From: Vibrio parahaemolyticus
GTDB taxonomy: Bacteria > Pseudomonadota > Gammaproteobacteria > Enterobacterales > Vibrionaceae
NCBI RefSeq assembly: GCF_900460535.1
Contig: NZ_UHIL01000003.1
Coordinates: forward strand, 1-38,780
DNA length: 38,780 nt
Direction of reading: 5' to 3'
Below the pieces are notes generated by a model. It had not been told where the DNA came from, searched no databases, and saw only the letters and a program-made list of their open reading frames with translations. The position numbers and the translations under genes were made by a program. Shown here one piece after another: positions 8,604-15,983 of the stretch (its first letter is position 1; each line of letters starts with the position of its first letter).

Positions 8604-9131
8604 TCACAGACGAAAGATTTTAGAATCTCCGCAAGCCAACCCTTGTTCCTGATAACCTTGCAAAGCTTCAAAAACATTGAAATGACTGACGACAATAACT
8701 TTGTCATATTGTCTGTACCTTTACAAAACCGCCATCGTTCGTGCTTTTAACGCCGTCACATGCTCATAGCGCTCGTCGCTCATCGGCAGTCTTAGTTTTA
8801 GCAACTCGCGATATTCGTGCCAACGCCGGTCTCGCTCAGCCAACGAAATATAACCACCAGCAGTATCCGCCCGCCATTCTCTCAGATCGTGTTCGACAAA
8901 CAATTCAAATCCATGACGGCGGTTAAGGATCTCCGCCGTTTGGAGCGCTCTCGTATATGGTGAACAAATAATAGCCTGCGCATCATCGAATACGGCGTTG
9001 GTAAGCTTTTGATGAAGTTCCGATAAATACGCTCGATCTAATGGCGCGTAATCTTTCTCTAACTGCGTCATGCATCTTTCATCAGCTAATGAAAAATCTG
9101 GCACGCCATGTCGCACAAAAATAATTTCCAT
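8604..9131 (-). pseudogene. Histidine phosphatase family gene with in-frame premature stop
   Basis: The first 136 codons encode a phosphoglycerate-mutase-like histidine phosphatase: the catalytic RHG lies in MEIIFVRHGVPDF and the second arginine in CSPYTRALQTAE. Translation stops at TAA 8721-8723, after ARTMAVL. The same frame then continues for 38 codons to TGA at 8604-8606, encoding RYRQYDKVIVVSHFNVFEAL and the rest. VVSHFN is the second catalytic histidine motif of the family. So the gene carries a single in-frame nonsense codon and no frameshift. The truncated product lacks the second active-site histidine and should be inactive. A sequencing error in one base, or a recent mutation, would explain it. 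The full protein would be about 175 residues. Confidence 0.8.
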
Positions 9132-9161
9132 CTATTTGTTTTTTCTTAGCTTTTACTTATT

Positions 9162-9686
9162 TTATAGTTTTTCGAGATAAGCTTGTGCTTTTTTCGGGTT
9201 AGTCAAATGAACAAATTGAATGGGTGAACCGCTCAATTCACGTTTCAGTTGAAGATATTTTTGTCGTCGTTTGGCGTAGTTTTTAATAGACCATAATACG
9301 ATGGAGTCTTTTGTAAACAGTCGATACAGACTTTCTCTGTTACCAGTCCCTTCCCACACCTCTTGCTTTGTGTAAATACGAGTGAGTGCACGTTTGGTCG
9401 CTCGGTAAAACGTCACCGTTCTTGAATAGTCCAACCAAATTATCGTGTCGACGTCTTGCCACTTTATGCTTTCAGTTCGAGAATAGTTTCCATCCAAAAC
9501 CCATTCACTTTGCGTGAGGGCCGTTTTTAAGTTGCTGAAAAACTCATGGTCGGTGCTTTCTTGCCAGCCCGCTTTCCAAAACAATTTGTCCATTTCGATA
9601 TGTGTAACGTCGAGCTTCTGAGCTAAGGCTTTTGCGAAAGTAGACTTACCACTGCCGCTACTACCAATGACATTTATCCTTTTCAT
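9162..9686 (-). CDS. Small P-loop kinase, adenylate-kinase/FlaR-like
   Basis: A 174-residue P-loop NTPase. The Walker A motif GSSGSGKS lies at residues 8-15 right after the first strand (MKRINVI). It is followed by the adenylate/shikimate-kinase-like stretch HIEMDKLFWKAGWQES, then WVLDGNYSRT and IIWLDYSRTVTFYRATKRAL. This pattern is that of proteins annotated as FlaR-like topology modulators or ATPases; no precise substrate is established. The frame is open to 9734, but the ATG at 9686 has a strong AAGGAGG six bases upstream and starts at the conserved first strand. It lies just upstream of the broken phosphatase gene on the same strand, 30 bases away, so the two may have been an operon. Confidence 0.75.
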   Translation of the reverse strand: MKRINVIGSSGSGKSTFAKALAQKLDVTHIEMDKLFWKAGWQESTDHEFFSNLKTALTQSEWVLDGNYSRTESIKWQDVDTIIWLDYSRTVTFYRATKRALTRIYTKQEVWEGTGNRESLYRLFTKDSIVLWSIKNYAKRRQKYLQLKRELSGSPIQFVHLTNPKKAQAYLEKL

Positions 9687-10095
9687 ATAACGCCCTCCTT
9701 GGCGCTGGCAACAAACTGACGAAGAACGCTGCAATTAGTCAAAACTACAGCTTATTTTTACAGGTCGGTGATAGTAGTGTTTTGTATGATTGATAAGAAA
9801 TTCAAACGCCAAACATGTGAACTATGACTCATATTAAATTTGATTTATTGCGCTTAACGCTGCCCCAATTCTCGAGTAAATTGAGTCTTCGTAGGCAACA
9901 ACATCACGAGTTTTTACACTGTAAACTGATTTATCAAGAACAGAATCTTTGATTTATCGTGTTTATTTTCTATGTAAACTCGATCCAATTACTCATCGAA
10001 TTAACTTTGTGCATATCAAAAGTTTGCACAACATAGACAATGGCGTGATCTCATCACCACTATAATACGACCCGATATGAATAGAGGTGATGGTT
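9687..10095. other. 409-base intergenic region upstream of two divergent genes
   Basis: AT-rich, with no credible coding frame. Its right end holds the inverted repeats and -10 box described separately; its left end must hold the promoter of the P-loop kinase gene. The middle (about 9750-10000) shows nothing I can name. Confidence 0.4.
10007..10066 (+). promoter_or_regulatory. Promoter region of the cystatin-like gene with two inverted repeats
   Basis: TATAAT at 10061-10066 is a consensus -10 box, 29 bases before the start codon. There is no good -35 box. Upstream lie two inverted repeats: TTGTGCA-N11-TGCACAA (10007-10031) and GTGAT-CTC-ATCAC (10045-10057), the latter directly against the -10. 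This suggests regulator-controlled expression; the regulators are unknown. Confidence 0.4.
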
Positions 10096-10476
10096 ATGAT
10101 GTTAAAAACAGTGTCGACTTGTGCAATTTTGGGGTTGCTTGTTGGTTGCCAACCAAAAAACCAAGAAGAGACGACACATGTAACAGCCTCGGCAGATGTA
10201 TGTAATACACAGGGAAACATGCCAGGTGGGTGGAACGAATTTGATGCTACCCCTGATGCACAAAAGGCTATGGCCTTTGTCCTGAAACAAATGGATACCC
10301 TTTCGTCATTCAAACAAATTTTGACAGTTCATGCACAAATAGTGAGCGGTGTGAACTACGCAATTGAATTTGAAATGGATGATGGCTCAATTTGGAACAC
10401 TATTGTGTATCGTAATCTCGACGGAGAGTACGCGATTACTCAATCGCCAAAAGAAGGTCACTTCTGCGAACAATAA
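10096..10476 (+). CDS. Cystatin-like lipoprotein
   Basis: A 126-residue predicted lipoprotein. The signal peptide runs to a lipobox LLVGC with the acylated cysteine at residue 18, followed by QPKNQEE. The rest reads like a cystatin domain: PGG (43-45) at the start, a helix AQKAMAFVLKQMDTL, then QIVSGVNY (81-88), matching the QxVxG protease-binding loop, and a second hairpin with W100. C36 and a cysteine near the C-terminus could form a disulphide. Cystatins inhibit papain-like cysteine proteases; whether this one does is inference. The ATG pair at 10096/10099 is preferred over GTG 10087 because AGAGGTG precedes it. It is monocistronic, with its own terminator. Confidence 0.7.
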   Translation: MMLKTVSTCAILGLLVGCQPKNQEETTHVTASADVCNTQGNMPGGWNEFDATPDAQKAMAFVLKQMDTLSSFKQILTVHAQIVSGVNYAIEFEMDDGSIWNTIVYRNLDGEYAITQSPKEGHFCEQ

Positions 10477-10490
10477 GTGTCAGAGTCGAT

Positions 10491-10517
10491 AAAAAAGCCC
10501 CATAAAGGGGCTTTTTT
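10491..10517. terminator. Bidirectional terminator between the cystatin-like gene and sbcC
   Basis: AAAAAAGCCCC (10491-10501), 5-base loop, GGGGCTTTTTT (10507-10517). Both orientations have T-tracts, so it serves both convergent genes. Confidence 0.9.
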
Positions 10518-10540
10518 GTTTTCATTTAACTGTTTGATTT

Positions 10541-13500
10541 TTATTTAGATAATAGCATCTGAGATTTAACCGAAACGGTAGAACCAAACCTAGACGGTTC
10601 AACATCGATTCGCAACGCCATCTGCTCTTTGAGTTCAGACACGTGTGAAATTACGCCAATCATGCGGCCCGTTTGTTGCAAGTCGACCAATGTTTGAATC
10701 GCCAGATCGAGAGATTCAGGGTCCAAGCTACCAAAGCCTTCGTCGATGAATAACGTATCTAAACGAATTCCACCGCTGTAAGATTGCACTACATCAGACA
10801 AGCCTAATGCCAAAGCTAAAGCTGCCATGAAGGATTCTCCACCCGACAACGTTGCAACATCACGCATTTTTCCGGTGTAACCGTCTTCCACCACGAGATC
10901 AAGTCCTCGCCCTGCAGCACCCTTAAAACCCTCTGTTTTACGCGCTAGAATATATCGACCCTTGCTCATCAAACTCAGTCGTTGAGAAGCTTGAATCAAC
11001 ACATCATCCAATAAAACCCCCAACACAAATCGGTGTAAACTGATACGGCTGCCCGTTTTACCACTGGCGACATCATAAAGCGTACCGAAAACTTTGTACT
11101 CTTCCTCTAATTTACGGTTTTTATCGTGCAGATTAGAAATTTCATTGCGAACTTTTTCCAAGCCTTCAAACAGTGAACGCGTGCTATCCAGCTGATTTCT
11201 AATTTCTAAATACGAATGTTGAGCAGTGCTTAAACTGACGTTAAGCGCTTCTAAATTAGGCTTCTCGACCGCCTTCAAAGCTTGATTTAAATCCGCAAGA
11301 GTTTGTTCTAACTGAATTTGTGTTTGCTTAAAGTTATCTATTTCTTGTTGCCAAGTTTGAGCTTGTTGTTCACTCACTTTACTCTGTAAGAAGTACGCTT
11401 CATCAGCAAATGCACTCGCTTTTAGTGCACTTTCCCATTCGGTTTTAGCATCTTCCAGTCTACTATTCGCTTCCAACAGCCACTGTTGGTGAGTCGTCAA
11501 CTGACTATCGACATTTGATTTCGCCAGCACAGCTTGTTGTAACTGCACTTGCGCAGATTCTAGGCCGTTATTCAGCTCAACAATTTGCTTGTGTATCTGA
11601 GTCAAGTCGTTTTCTAGTTGCTCTAGTGATGTGTATTTATCACCTAATGACGCAGTCAATTTCGCTAACTGCTGCTGATTTGCTTTAATCGTCGATTCAT
11701 TTGCAGCCATCTGGTTTTGCAAATCGTTGATCTTACCTTCGCCAACCAAACAACGTTGATTCAACTCGTTCACGCTTTGCTCAAGCTGAGCAATATTAAT
11801 TGCGTTCAAATGCTGTAATCGTTCATTGAGTTGATGAATAGATGCCTGTAATGCTTGCAGCTCTAGGTTCGCGTTCTGCCCCAACTCAGAAACCATTTGC
11901 TCAATTTGCTGCGTGTATTGAGCAATCGCAATATTGTGTTGTTCCAACTGGTTGCTCAATTGGTTCAGCGTGATTTGAGCCTCACGCTCCTGATGACGAG
12001 CCTGTTGAACTTGCTCTTTTGTGACTTCATCACCAACAAATTGAGCAGGCTGAGGATGTTCGGTACTACCACAAACGGGACACTTCTCTCCAGTTTGTAA
12101 ACGAAGAGCAAGAACTGCCGCTTGCGCATTATGCCAACTGAGCTCTAACGCATCCGCTTCACGTTGAAGGTTTTCATAATAAGACTTGGCTTGAGTTACC
12201 GAGGCTTGTTTACTTGACGTCAATGCATCTAACTTTGAAAGCTCTTGATTTAAATTACCTAACTTTTGAAGATCCGACATCAAACGCTGCTGCTGTTTGA
12301 TCTCTGCATCCACACCACCAATACTTGCGACATCAATGCGAGCTTGCTCCAACACTTTTTGCGCTTGCAGGGCGTCTTGCGTCAGTTTTTCCCTAAACAC
12401 TATGTATTTTTTTAGCGTTTCTTCAAATTCTGATTTCTGCTGAAGTCCTGCAGCGATGGCACTATCCAGTTCAACCTTCTCGACCAACTTGCTTGTCATG
12501 CTTTCAAGTTGGTATTGCTGCTCTGTCAGCCTAGGAACCCGATTCGCTTGTTCTTTTGCCTGTTGGAAGGCTTGTTCCTTCGTTTTTAAGACGTCGTCAG
12601 CGGCTTTTAAATCTTGAGAAAGAACGGCAACCTTTTGGTTTAAATCTTGAACTTGCTGGGCGGCATTTTGCAGCGTGATATAAGGCAGTTCAATCCTACT
12701 CGCCTTTTTCGCATTCTCTAACTGGAGTTGGCGAGCCGAAATGGTTTCAGTTTGTTGCAAGTGCAGATGGAGCGAGGCTTCTGCTTGTTCACGCTTTTTA
12801 AATTCATTACTTAACGTTTCAGCTCTCTGAATTTCTGTTTTCACGGCATTTAACTGAGCAAGCGATTCCTGCTCTCGCTTTTGCGCTGACGCGAATTGGA
12901 CAGACAGCGTTTCACGTTGTTCTGTTAATTCCGCTTCTGATGTCACTCCCGCAACTTGAAGCGCGCCACGAATTTGGTTATCAAACTCATCTTTTGCTTT
13001 GCTTATCGAGCTTGCTTTGTCTTTTAAGGCGTATTCAATCTTTTTGTAGATATCCGTTTCGAACAACTGGCCAAAGATCTCTTCACGCTCTTTAGACGTT
13101 GCTAATAACAGCTCGCGAAATTTACCTTGAGGCAATACCATAACCTGACGGAACTGAGTTTCGTTCAAACCAATAATATTAGTGATCTCAGTTTTAACTT
13201 GGGTCGTTTTGCTGGTGATGAGTTTTTCTGTCTCACCCAATTCATACAATGACGCCGTGTGTTTGCGAACGGTTAAGCCCTCACCACGGGCTTTCGGAGC
13301 TTCTTGCTCCGGCGCGCGAGTCACTCGGTAAACTTTGCCATGCAAAGAGAAATCTAGAGTTACTTCGGTTAGCAGCTGTGGCGATGCTAAATCACAGCGC
13401 ATTTGGATCCCTTGACGTTCATTGCTAGTGGTTTCGCCATATAGCGCAAAGCAAATCGCGTCTAAGATCGAGGTTTTACCTGAACCAGTAGGTCCATTAA

Positions 13501-13597
13501 TTAAAAATAAAGCATTACTTCCAAGCTTTTCAAAATCAATAGTTTCTGTTTTCGCAAACGGACCAAAGGCTTGCATCGTGAGTTTGATTGGTTTCAT
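10541..13597 (-). CDS. sbcC: Exonuclease SbcCD, ATPase subunit SbcC
   Basis: A 1018-residue Rad50-like SMC-family ATPase. The N-terminal Walker A GPTGSGKT lies at residues 35-42. Long coiled coils flank a zinc-hook CPVCG near residue 505. The C-terminal lobe has the signature LSGGESFMAALALALGLSD and the Walker B LDTLFIDEGFGSLD. With SbcD it forms the ATP-dependent nuclease that cuts DNA hairpins and processes double-strand ends. sbcD lies 9 bases upstream, as usual. The length is close to E. coli SbcC (1048). The gene ends 23 bases before the shared terminator. Confidence 0.95.
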   Translation of the reverse strand: MKPIKLTMQAFGPFAKTETIDFEKLGSNALFLINGPTGSGKTSILDAICFALYGETTSNERQGIQMRCDLASPQLLTEVTLDFSLHGKVYRVTRAPEQEAPKARGEGLTVRKHTASLYELGETEKLITSKTTQVKTEITNIIGLNETQFRQVMVLPQGKFRELLLATSKEREEIFGQLFETDIYKKIEYALKDKASSISKAKDEFDNQIRGALQVAGVTSEAELTEQRETLSVQFASAQKREQESLAQLNAVKTEIQRAETLSNEFKKREQAEASLHLHLQQTETISARQLQLENAKKASRIELPYITLQNAAQQVQDLNQKVAVLSQDLKAADDVLKTKEQAFQQAKEQANRVPRLTEQQYQLESMTSKLVEKVELDSAIAAGLQQKSEFEETLKKYIVFREKLTQDALQAQKVLEQARIDVASIGGVDAEIKQQQRLMSDLQKLGNLNQELSKLDALTSSKQASVTQAKSYYENLQREADALELSWHNAQAAVLALRLQTGEKCPVCGSTEHPQPAQFVGDEVTKEQVQQARHQEREAQITLNQLSNQLEQHNIAIAQYTQQIEQMVSELGQNANLELQALQASIHQLNERLQHLNAINIAQLEQSVNELNQRCLVGEGKINDLQNQMAANESTIKANQQQLAKLTASLGDKYTSLEQLENDLTQIHKQIVELNNGLESAQVQLQQAVLAKSNVDSQLTTHQQWLLEANSRLEDAKTEWESALKASAFADEAYFLQSKVSEQQAQTWQQEIDNFKQTQIQLEQTLADLNQALKAVEKPNLEALNVSLSTAQHSYLEIRNQLDSTRSLFEGLEKVRNEISNLHDKNRKLEEEYKVFGTLYDVASGKTGSRISLHRFVLGVLLDDVLIQASQRLSLMSKGRYILARKTEGFKGAAGRGLDLVVEDGYTGKMRDVATLSGGESFMAALALALGLSDVVQSYSGGIRLDTLFIDEGFGSLDPESLDLAIQTLVDLQQTGRMIGVISHVSELKEQMALRIDVEPSRFGSTVSVKSQMLLSK

Positions 13598-13606
13598 ATT
13601 TGGCCC

Positions 13607-14740
13607 TTACTGCTGTGAAAGTTGCTTAATGATGTTGCTGATTGCTTGCTCTTGCTCATTTGATAACTCACTATCCTGTGCTTCAGCAAAGAAATCTTTG
13701 AACATGTCAATTTCACTGCGAGCGAGCTTAGCTTGCGCCATTTCTTGCTCGACACCAATTAGCATTCCTGGCTTCTCTAGATGCAAAACATTCGGGTAAA
13801 CCGTACGAAGTTTCTCCATCGGATTTAAAATGGCGTGTTTATCCATTAATCTCACCAGTAAATAATCTTCATTTTTCGGATCCGTTTTGCCCCACTCTAG
13901 AATTTGTTCCAATTCGCCTTCAACGATACGCATTTCATGAGGCGCAGTTAACTCAATATGTTCCGCCCCAATAAAGCCATCTTTGCCGATTTCAACTAAT
14001 GTGAAGCCTTTCTTTTGATTTTGTTCACCGAAGCTGTACTTCATCAACGAACCAGAATAACGAATGTACTCCTCACCTTTCTTTTGAGGTTGGTGCAAAT
14101 GACCTAACGCGACATAATCGAAGTTTAAAAAATGCTCGTGGCTAACTCGATCAGAGCCACCGATAGAGAGTGGTCGCTCTGATTCAGATTCAATAGCACC
14201 ATCTACGAAGCAATGACTGATTAGAATATTTCGATGCTCAGATTGGAACTGCTCTGTAATTTTTTCGGCAAGCAGTTTATGAGCTTCATCGTGTGTCGAC
14301 ACCGGCTCTTTATACACATAACGTACTTGTTCAGGATCATTGTATGGCATTCCATAGAAAGCCACATGACCAGCAGCTTTCGTTTCAATCACAACTGGCG
14401 TTAACATATCTTCAAAGTTGATGATGATATGCAATCCCGAACGTTTCATTTGCTCAGAACCAAAACCCAAACGCTCTGCGCCATCGTGATTGCCTGAAAT
14501 CAATATCATAGGAGTATTGAGCTCACCACAGATTTGCTTTACGACTCGATTAAGCAACTCGATAGCAATCGTTGGTGGAACGGAGCGATCATAGACATCT
14601 CCGGCAACGATTACAGCATCAACCGGATTGTTTTCAATATATTGGATAAGTTGCTCAAGAACTGCCTGCTGATCTTCAAGCAAAGAGACATTGTGAAACT
14701 GTCGGCCAAGATGCCAATCTGAGGTGTGGATAAACTTCAT
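13607..14740 (-). CDS. sbcD: Exonuclease SbcCD, nuclease subunit SbcD
   Basis: A 377-residue Mre11-like metallophosphoesterase. Metal-binding motifs appear in order: SDWHLGRQ (7-14), GDVYDR (47-52), GNHDG (83-87), SHCFVDG, and GHLHQPQ. The C-terminal capping domain carries VRLMDKHAILNPMEKLRTVYPN. It is the nuclease partner of SbcC, encoded directly downstream. The 96 bases upstream (14741-14836) separate it from the end of the T6SS operon; no terminator is obvious there, so T6SS transcripts might read into sbcD. The sbcD promoter is presumed in that gap but I cannot pinpoint it. Confidence 0.95.
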   Translation of the reverse strand: MKFIHTSDWHLGRQFHNVSLLEDQQAVLEQLIQYIENNPVDAVIVAGDVYDRSVPPTIAIELLNRVVKQICGELNTPMILISGNHDGAERLGFGSEQMKRSGLHIIINFEDMLTPVVIETKAAGHVAFYGMPYNDPEQVRYVYKEPVSTHDEAHKLLAEKITEQFQSEHRNILISHCFVDGAIESESERPLSIGGSDRVSHEHFLNFDYVALGHLHQPQKKGEEYIRYSGSLMKYSFGEQNQKKGFTLVEIGKDGFIGAEHIELTAPHEMRIVEGELEQILEWGKTDPKNEDYLLVRLMDKHAILNPMEKLRTVYPNVLHLEKPGMLIGVEQEMAQAKLARSEIDMFKDFFAEAQDSELSNEQEQAISNIIKQLSQQ

Positions 14741-14836
14741 TCGAATTCACTTTCTGCCACAAACATGGCGTTATCTTATTATCCCGTTAGGATATCGTGA
14801 CTTCGTAAGCTTTTCATGTGGTTTGTGTTGATTGAT

Positions 14837-15679
14837 CTAAGAATTTTCGCTCTCATTTCGACCAAATAAGGCTCCAACAACATACCCACTTGGCTCGATG
14901 TCTAGCTGAACAGCGTGAAAGCGTTCACTCACCTCGTTCATTTGTTGTTGATACAGGCAGACAGCTTTGAGAATACCGCTACAGGCTCCAAGCGAACCTA
15001 ACTTCACATTCAGAAAATGGTATCTAGTGTCGGAGGTAATCCACGGTGAGAAGCTCTGAATATGATGCATCCAAATAGGCTCTTCGCCTTCAACAGATAC
15101 AGTAAAGTCACTCACCGGATATTTACAGTTAAGCCCTAACTGCTGCATGACCTTCTCTACTGCGATTGACTGTTGTGTGGCATCTAAATCAACACAAACG
15201 TTTCTGCTGAATAAACCACCTTTGCTCGGCTCGCATTTCGCCGCCACGACCGAACTACGCGAACCATTCACGTCATCATTTTTGGCATTAAATCCCAAAA
15301 CCCAGGTAGGTCGACTTGAGACCAACTCTCTTTTTATTCTTCCAAGAGCCATCAAAAAGGATGCCTGCCCGTAAGGATACAAGTAGATATTTGTACTTGG
15401 ATGACCACCTAAGGCAGAGGATATCTCAAGCATGATTTTTTTCAGTAGCGTTTTGTCGCTGAGTTGGGGCAACAATACGCAAACACAACCAGATACTTCT
15501 GCTTGTTTTAAGCTTCTCCCATGTGACGCAATCAGCTTAAACAGTCGTTCTTCATAAACTTCATTGTTAACGTTTTGTGTTTTTTCACCGGAAAACCTAA
15601 ATGAAGCATCGAGAATAGAGCTGACTTGTACTTCCTCATCGTCAATAAGACATAAAGGCATCTTAAAACCAATTCGCAT
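14837..15679 (-). CDS. Degenerate beta-ketoacyl-synthase/thiolase-fold T6SS accessory protein
   Basis: A 280-residue protein encoded last in the T6SS locus; its ATG directly abuts the PAAR stop codon, with GGGGGA just upstream. Two stretches resemble beta-ketoacyl synthases. GQASFLMALGRIKRELV (104-120) followed by VLGFNAKND (127-135) is like the helix and strand after the KS nucleophile. VKLGSLGACSGILKAVCLY (225-243) is like the KS region around its glycine-rich GHT-type motif. The expected nucleophilic cysteine and catalytic histidines are not visible, so it is probably inactive as an enzyme. Thiolase-like proteins are known next to PAAR-like genes in other T6SS loci. A role in loading or folding the PAAR tip is inference; this could also be an unrelated protein. 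Confidence 0.55.
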   Translation of the reverse strand: MRIGFKMPLCLIDDEEVQVSSILDASFRFSGEKTQNVNNEVYEERLFKLIASHGRSLKQAEVSGCVCVLLPQLSDKTLLKKIMLEISSALGGHPSTNIYLYPYGQASFLMALGRIKRELVSSRPTWVLGFNAKNDDVNGSRSSVVAAKCEPSKGGLFSRNVCVDLDATQQSIAVEKVMQQLGLNCKYPVSDFTVSVEGEEPIWMHHIQSFSPWITSDTRYHFLNVKLGSLGACSGILKAVCLYQQQMNEVSERFHAVQLDIEPSGYVVGALFGRNESENS

Positions 15680-15970
15680 CTATCCCCCGATGAGGACGGT
15701 CGGTACACCGACGAGAATTTTTCCACCATGAGATGTAGAGTCCCCTGATCTAGCAGCCGGTTTACCATTAATCTTAACGCTAGAAGACCCCGAAGATATG
15801 CTGTCAGGCGGCCCGATACAAACGAGTTTGTCACCTTTTCTCGCAGCAGGGATGCCTCCTATTTTTACATTTGGAGAACCCATAACAACAGGACCTCCAA
15901 CATGAGGGATCTTGCCTGTTTTCTTTGGACAAAGGTGAAAACTTCCAATCACTGCTGCTGGTTTACCCAT
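15680..15970 (-). CDS. PAAR spike-tip protein
   Basis: A 96-residue PAAR-repeat protein that would cap the VgrG trimer and sharpen the injected spike. The sequence starts MGKPAAVIGSFHLCP and shows two PAAR motifs, GGIPAARKGDKLVC and NGKPAARSGDSTSHGG. H12, C14, C51 and a histidine in TSHGG are candidate metal ligands. It ends at VLIGG with no C-terminal toxin extension. It lies 13 bases after vgrG and is fused stop-to-start with the KS-like gene, so the three are co-translated from one message. GAGGGAAC precedes the start. Confidence 0.92.
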   Translation of the reverse strand: MGKPAAVIGSFHLCPKKTGKIPHVGGPVVMGSPNVKIGGIPAARKGDKLVCIGPPDSISSGSSSVKINGKPAARSGDSTSHGGKILVGVPTVLIGG

Positions 15971-15983
15971 TCTCAGTTCCCTC

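Noticed and set aside
8604..8723. Frameshift as the cause of the broken histidine phosphatase
   Set aside because: The downstream conserved motif is in the same frame, so the lesion is a single nonsense codon.
14741..14836. Terminator at the end of the T6SS operon
   Set aside because: No stem followed by T-tract was found in this gap.
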